Assembly: GCA_907165065.1 (NCBI GenBank)
Contig: OU015541.1
Coordinates: forward strand, 2,666,001 to 2,730,000
DNA: 64,000 nt
Reading direction: 5' to 3'
DNA from: Caprimulgus europaeus
Lineage: Eukaryota > Chordata > Aves > Caprimulgiformes > Caprimulgidae
Shown here: piece by piece, positions 61,200 to 64,000 of the stretch
Layout: every line of letters begins with the position of its first letter
Position numbering within the stretch: position 1 is the stretch's first letter
The notes under the pieces: model-generated
What the model was told of the DNA's origin: nothing
Database searches by the model: none
The model's input: only the letters and a program-made list of their open reading frames with translations
Made by a program: the position numbers and the translations under genes

Positions 61200-61400
61200 T
61201 GTAGTGTAAAATGAATGATTAATAAGGATAAGAAAAACCTAGTTCAACAGGGCAAATGCTCAGTAACAGCTCGTTTAATCACTGGCAGATTAGCTGCAAA
61301 TGCAAAGTGTCTGCTGCAGCAGTGTGCTAACTCGTGCTGCAAAGTGTTGGCTATTTCCTTAATGACAGGATAACCTTTCATTGTGCATTTATTTAAAATC
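61200..61400. promoter_or_regulatory. Candidate regulatory block with POU/octamer-like site
   Basis: Balanced composition. Contains tgcaaatgcaaag (octamer-like atgcaaag at 61300-61307), gtttaatc, ggcagattagc and repeated gctgcaa words, and is immediately followed by a T-rich microsatellite. It resembles a conserved neural element in texture; not tested. Confidence 0.2.
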
Positions 61401-61426
61401 CAGTTCTTAAATGTAGGAGTGTTTGA

Positions 61427-61490
61427 TTTTCCTTTTTTTTTCCTTTTTTTTTCCTTTTTTTTTTTCTTTTTTTTTTCTTTTTTTTTTTGT
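61427..61490 (+). repeat. (CCTTTTTTTTT)n microsatellite
   Basis: T runs separated by CC or C with a period of about 11. Confidence 0.9.
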
Positions 61491-61499
61491 TTTGGCTTC

Positions 61500-64000
61500 T
61501 CCTGCCCTCAATGAATTTTATGACACGGGAATATGCTGTGAGTTGTGTCACCTTTGCAAATATTACCAGGCTGGAGTTGTGTCTTTGGAAGAGAATCAGA
61601 TTTCATAAGGTACAGGCTCAGCTTTGGCAACCACTGACTTTCTCTCTCTTGATTTCATTTTCTGGCAGCACTGATGCTGTCCTTGCGTAATTGTCCTTAT
61701 GAGAACCAAGTGCACCACAACAAGAGCCTTTATTTGTTACCATGAGGAGAGTGGTCTATCTTTGAGAAAGACATTGATGCAAGATCTTCTCTTGAGCAAC
61801 ATAATCATTGCAAACAGAGGATCTGATTCATGAAGGTCCTTTTTTTTTTTAATATAATTATTTCTCTTGCTAATTGTCCAAAGGATCATTTGCTGTAGAC
61901 AGATTGTATTTATTATTTGCAGTCATGATGAACACAGGAGTCTTACTAGTGGGCAATGGGCACTTTGAGGAAAGGTCTAAGCAGCTTTCCAAACAGGAGG
62001 AGACACTCAGTGGTGTCACCCATGACCTCAGCTTTGCAAGGCCAAACCAGGCAGGCTCTCCCACTCCCTTTTATAAAAAAAAGGAGTTGTTTCCCCACAT
62101 CACCTCCTCTGCACCTACTTCAGCCTCAGATTACCTTGCTCAAGCGTGGACTACACATCTGGGTCAATGTGGGACACGAATAAAGGTGTTGGCTTAAAAA
62201 TAGAAGGGTTTGGCCAAATGAAAATGGAGAATTGGTGACTGAATTAGTGCTAAAAATGACACAGAGAGGTGGGCTGGGGAAAAATCTATTCATTATTCAC
62301 TGTGGCCTCCGTGGGCAAGCTCTGGTGCACAGAAACACCGTGGCTGCTGTTTGTCACATCTTTTATAGGACGGGACACTTCAACCTGGTGGCATTGCTCC
62401 CCACGTGCAGGTAGGTTCTGTGACCACAGGCTAAACAAGAGGCAATTTCCCTGATAACACACAAACGTTTGGTTTCTGCTCCAATTCATAGAGCAAAGCA
62501 AAACACTGGTTGAAAAAGGCTGGCTGAGCAGCAGCGCGAGTGTCGGAAATACCAGTTCACAGGAACAATAATAATGATTCCATTTTACATCAGGATTTGT
62601 GTTAATTATCAGCATCCTCCAGTGTTTTCAAATAGCAGAGATTATTTATCAATACAGCACGCTCCTTAACCCAGCTCAGTGCTCCTTCCCTCCTGGAACG
62701 TGTTTGACCAGCTCTCTTGGCAATCACGCTGCCGCATTGTAATTCTGCAGCTCACCTGTCACGTTGCAGAAGAGATAGAAACAAAGTCGTGTGTAGAGGA
62801 ATTTGATCATTTGAGCTGGTTTTAAGCTCATTTCAATTAACTTGGTAAACTATTGGAGATAAGCTCCAGCCCCTGCCTGGAGTCACCTTCACTGATAGGC
62901 AGGAATGGATGTGAGATGGATGAAGTTCACCATAAATTCAAATTTATCCCCAATAACTCTGCGGTGCTGAGAGGCTGGTAATGCACACTCTGTCATTATC
63001 TTTAGCACTTTATATATATATTTGGCTTCCCATGGCAGAAATGTTCTCATGGCTGTTGTAAGTGTGGCATCACCTGTGTAACAGATTTTCTGACGCTTTC
63101 ACTTGCTTCTCAAATTCAGAATAAGAGGTGTGAGCGCGACGGGCTCTGGAAGGTGGTGGGAAGAACTAAGGAAGACACAGGAGAATCGCAGGAGCTATCA
63201 GAAGGTCTACACAGAGTGGGAACATTTGCTTTCCCTGTCTGCAGGTGGGACTGTATAACAAAATCTGGTTTTTAGGTGCATGACGGCCCTGTTGCCCGGA
63301 AGGACAGGGCTTTCCAAAGCACCTAAGAGCACAAGGGTGTGGTCTGTGGCCTCTGGTCTCTGCAGAAACCTTTTCCTGGCAGCCACCTGGGTCTGAAAAG
63401 GCATCAGCATAAGCAGCTCCATAGAAATCAAAACCAACATGAACAAGGGTGTCAGGAGCTTATGGATTTGCTGTTTCCTTGAGCTTGTTTGCAAGTCCCA
63501 AATAAAAGGTTGAACTACTCTACAGCCCACCACAGCCAAATTCCTGCTTTTTTAAACCATTCTGCAAGGAAGCTCTGCTACAGTGCACGTGAGGCCCCCA
63601 AGCATTGGCAATTTTAGAAATTATCTCTATTTAAGAGATCAAAGCTTGTGACAGGATGCAATTATGTTTCGAGGAGACAGGTGATCAGGGACTGAAACTG
63701 CATAGGAAAGATGGGCTTGGTGTAGGAAATATGGAGCAACACTGAGGTTTCTTCTTTGACTGTTGGTCAAAAGCAGAGGAGTAATGTTATTAAGGTATCA
63801 GTACCCAGAGATGGAATGTTCACTGCAGGTTGTTCAGCTGTACTGTGCACACTGAGCTCTTGTTACATTTCCCATCCCATCCAGGACTTTATAAAAACAA
63901 TATATATATATAACCAAACTGCCAGAATTTGCTTAATAAGTCATTTTTTTTTCCTTGTACAACTATTTTATTTTTTTTTTAATTAGAAAAAAAAATCTAG
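61500..64000. other. Intergenic DNA to window end
   Basis: No supported gene. Balanced stretches such as 62560-62960 could hold regulatory DNA. A short (TA)n is at 63901-63912, and T/A runs close the window. The next expected orthologues in this direction (the HAR1 lncRNAs, BHLHE23) are not seen. Confidence 0.5.

Noticed and set aside
35000..64000. HAR1 element or BHLHE23, the next landmarks beyond MIR124-3 in human
   Set aside because: I searched both strands by eye for the conserved HAR1 core and for a bHLH-coding exon and found neither; they probably lie beyond the window.

Overview
The window looks like avian nuclear DNA, probably from a chromosome orthologous to chicken chromosome 20 and human 20q13.33. 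Three things point there. A five-exon YTHDF1 gene lies on the + strand, with vertebrate GT-AG introns and a CpG-island promoter. Two 5'-truncated CR1 LINE fragments, the dominant interspersed repeat of birds, are present. A mir-124 hairpin sits about 15 kb beyond the YTHDF1 3' end on the opposite strand, which is the arrangement of YTHDF1 and MIR124-3 in human. The species cannot be named from sequence alone.

Layout. Bases 1-3.4 kb: AT-rich intergenic DNA with a CR1 fragment and one copy of a diverged ~100-bp direct repeat. 3.46-4.27 kb: GC-rich YTHDF1 promoter and 5' UTR with NRF1-like, CRE, CCAAT and GC-box motifs. 4.196-17.596 kb: YTHDF1 coding exons (9 + 35 + 509 + 8 codons, 561 aa), followed by a 3' UTR to about 19.15 kb. 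19.15-33.8 kb: intergenic DNA with a second CR1 fragment, a good CTCF-like motif and simple repeats, but no recognisable gene. 33.8-35.56 kb: a 22-bp minisatellite followed by a CpG-rich block that contains pre-mir-124 on the - strand. 36.4-36.76 kb: a CRE/CCAAT/E-box cluster that could be the promoter or enhancer of the mir-124 primary transcript. 36.8-64 kb: a gene desert by eye, with many simple repeats, several stretches that look like neural regulatory DNA, an 82-bp inverted repeat pair near 60 kb and a p53-type element near 55.6 kb.

Functional picture. There are two functional genes: a ubiquitous m6A reader that promotes translation or turnover of methylated mRNA, and the brain microRNA miR-124, which represses non-neuronal transcripts. 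They converge towards a shared ~15-kb intergenic interval. Their putative control regions share the same 12-base CRE-containing string. No other protein gene is supported. Most other open frames are chance products of GC-rich, simple-repeat or CR1 DNA. Comparative alignment and RNA-seq were not available, so all regulatory calls are motif-based and tentative.
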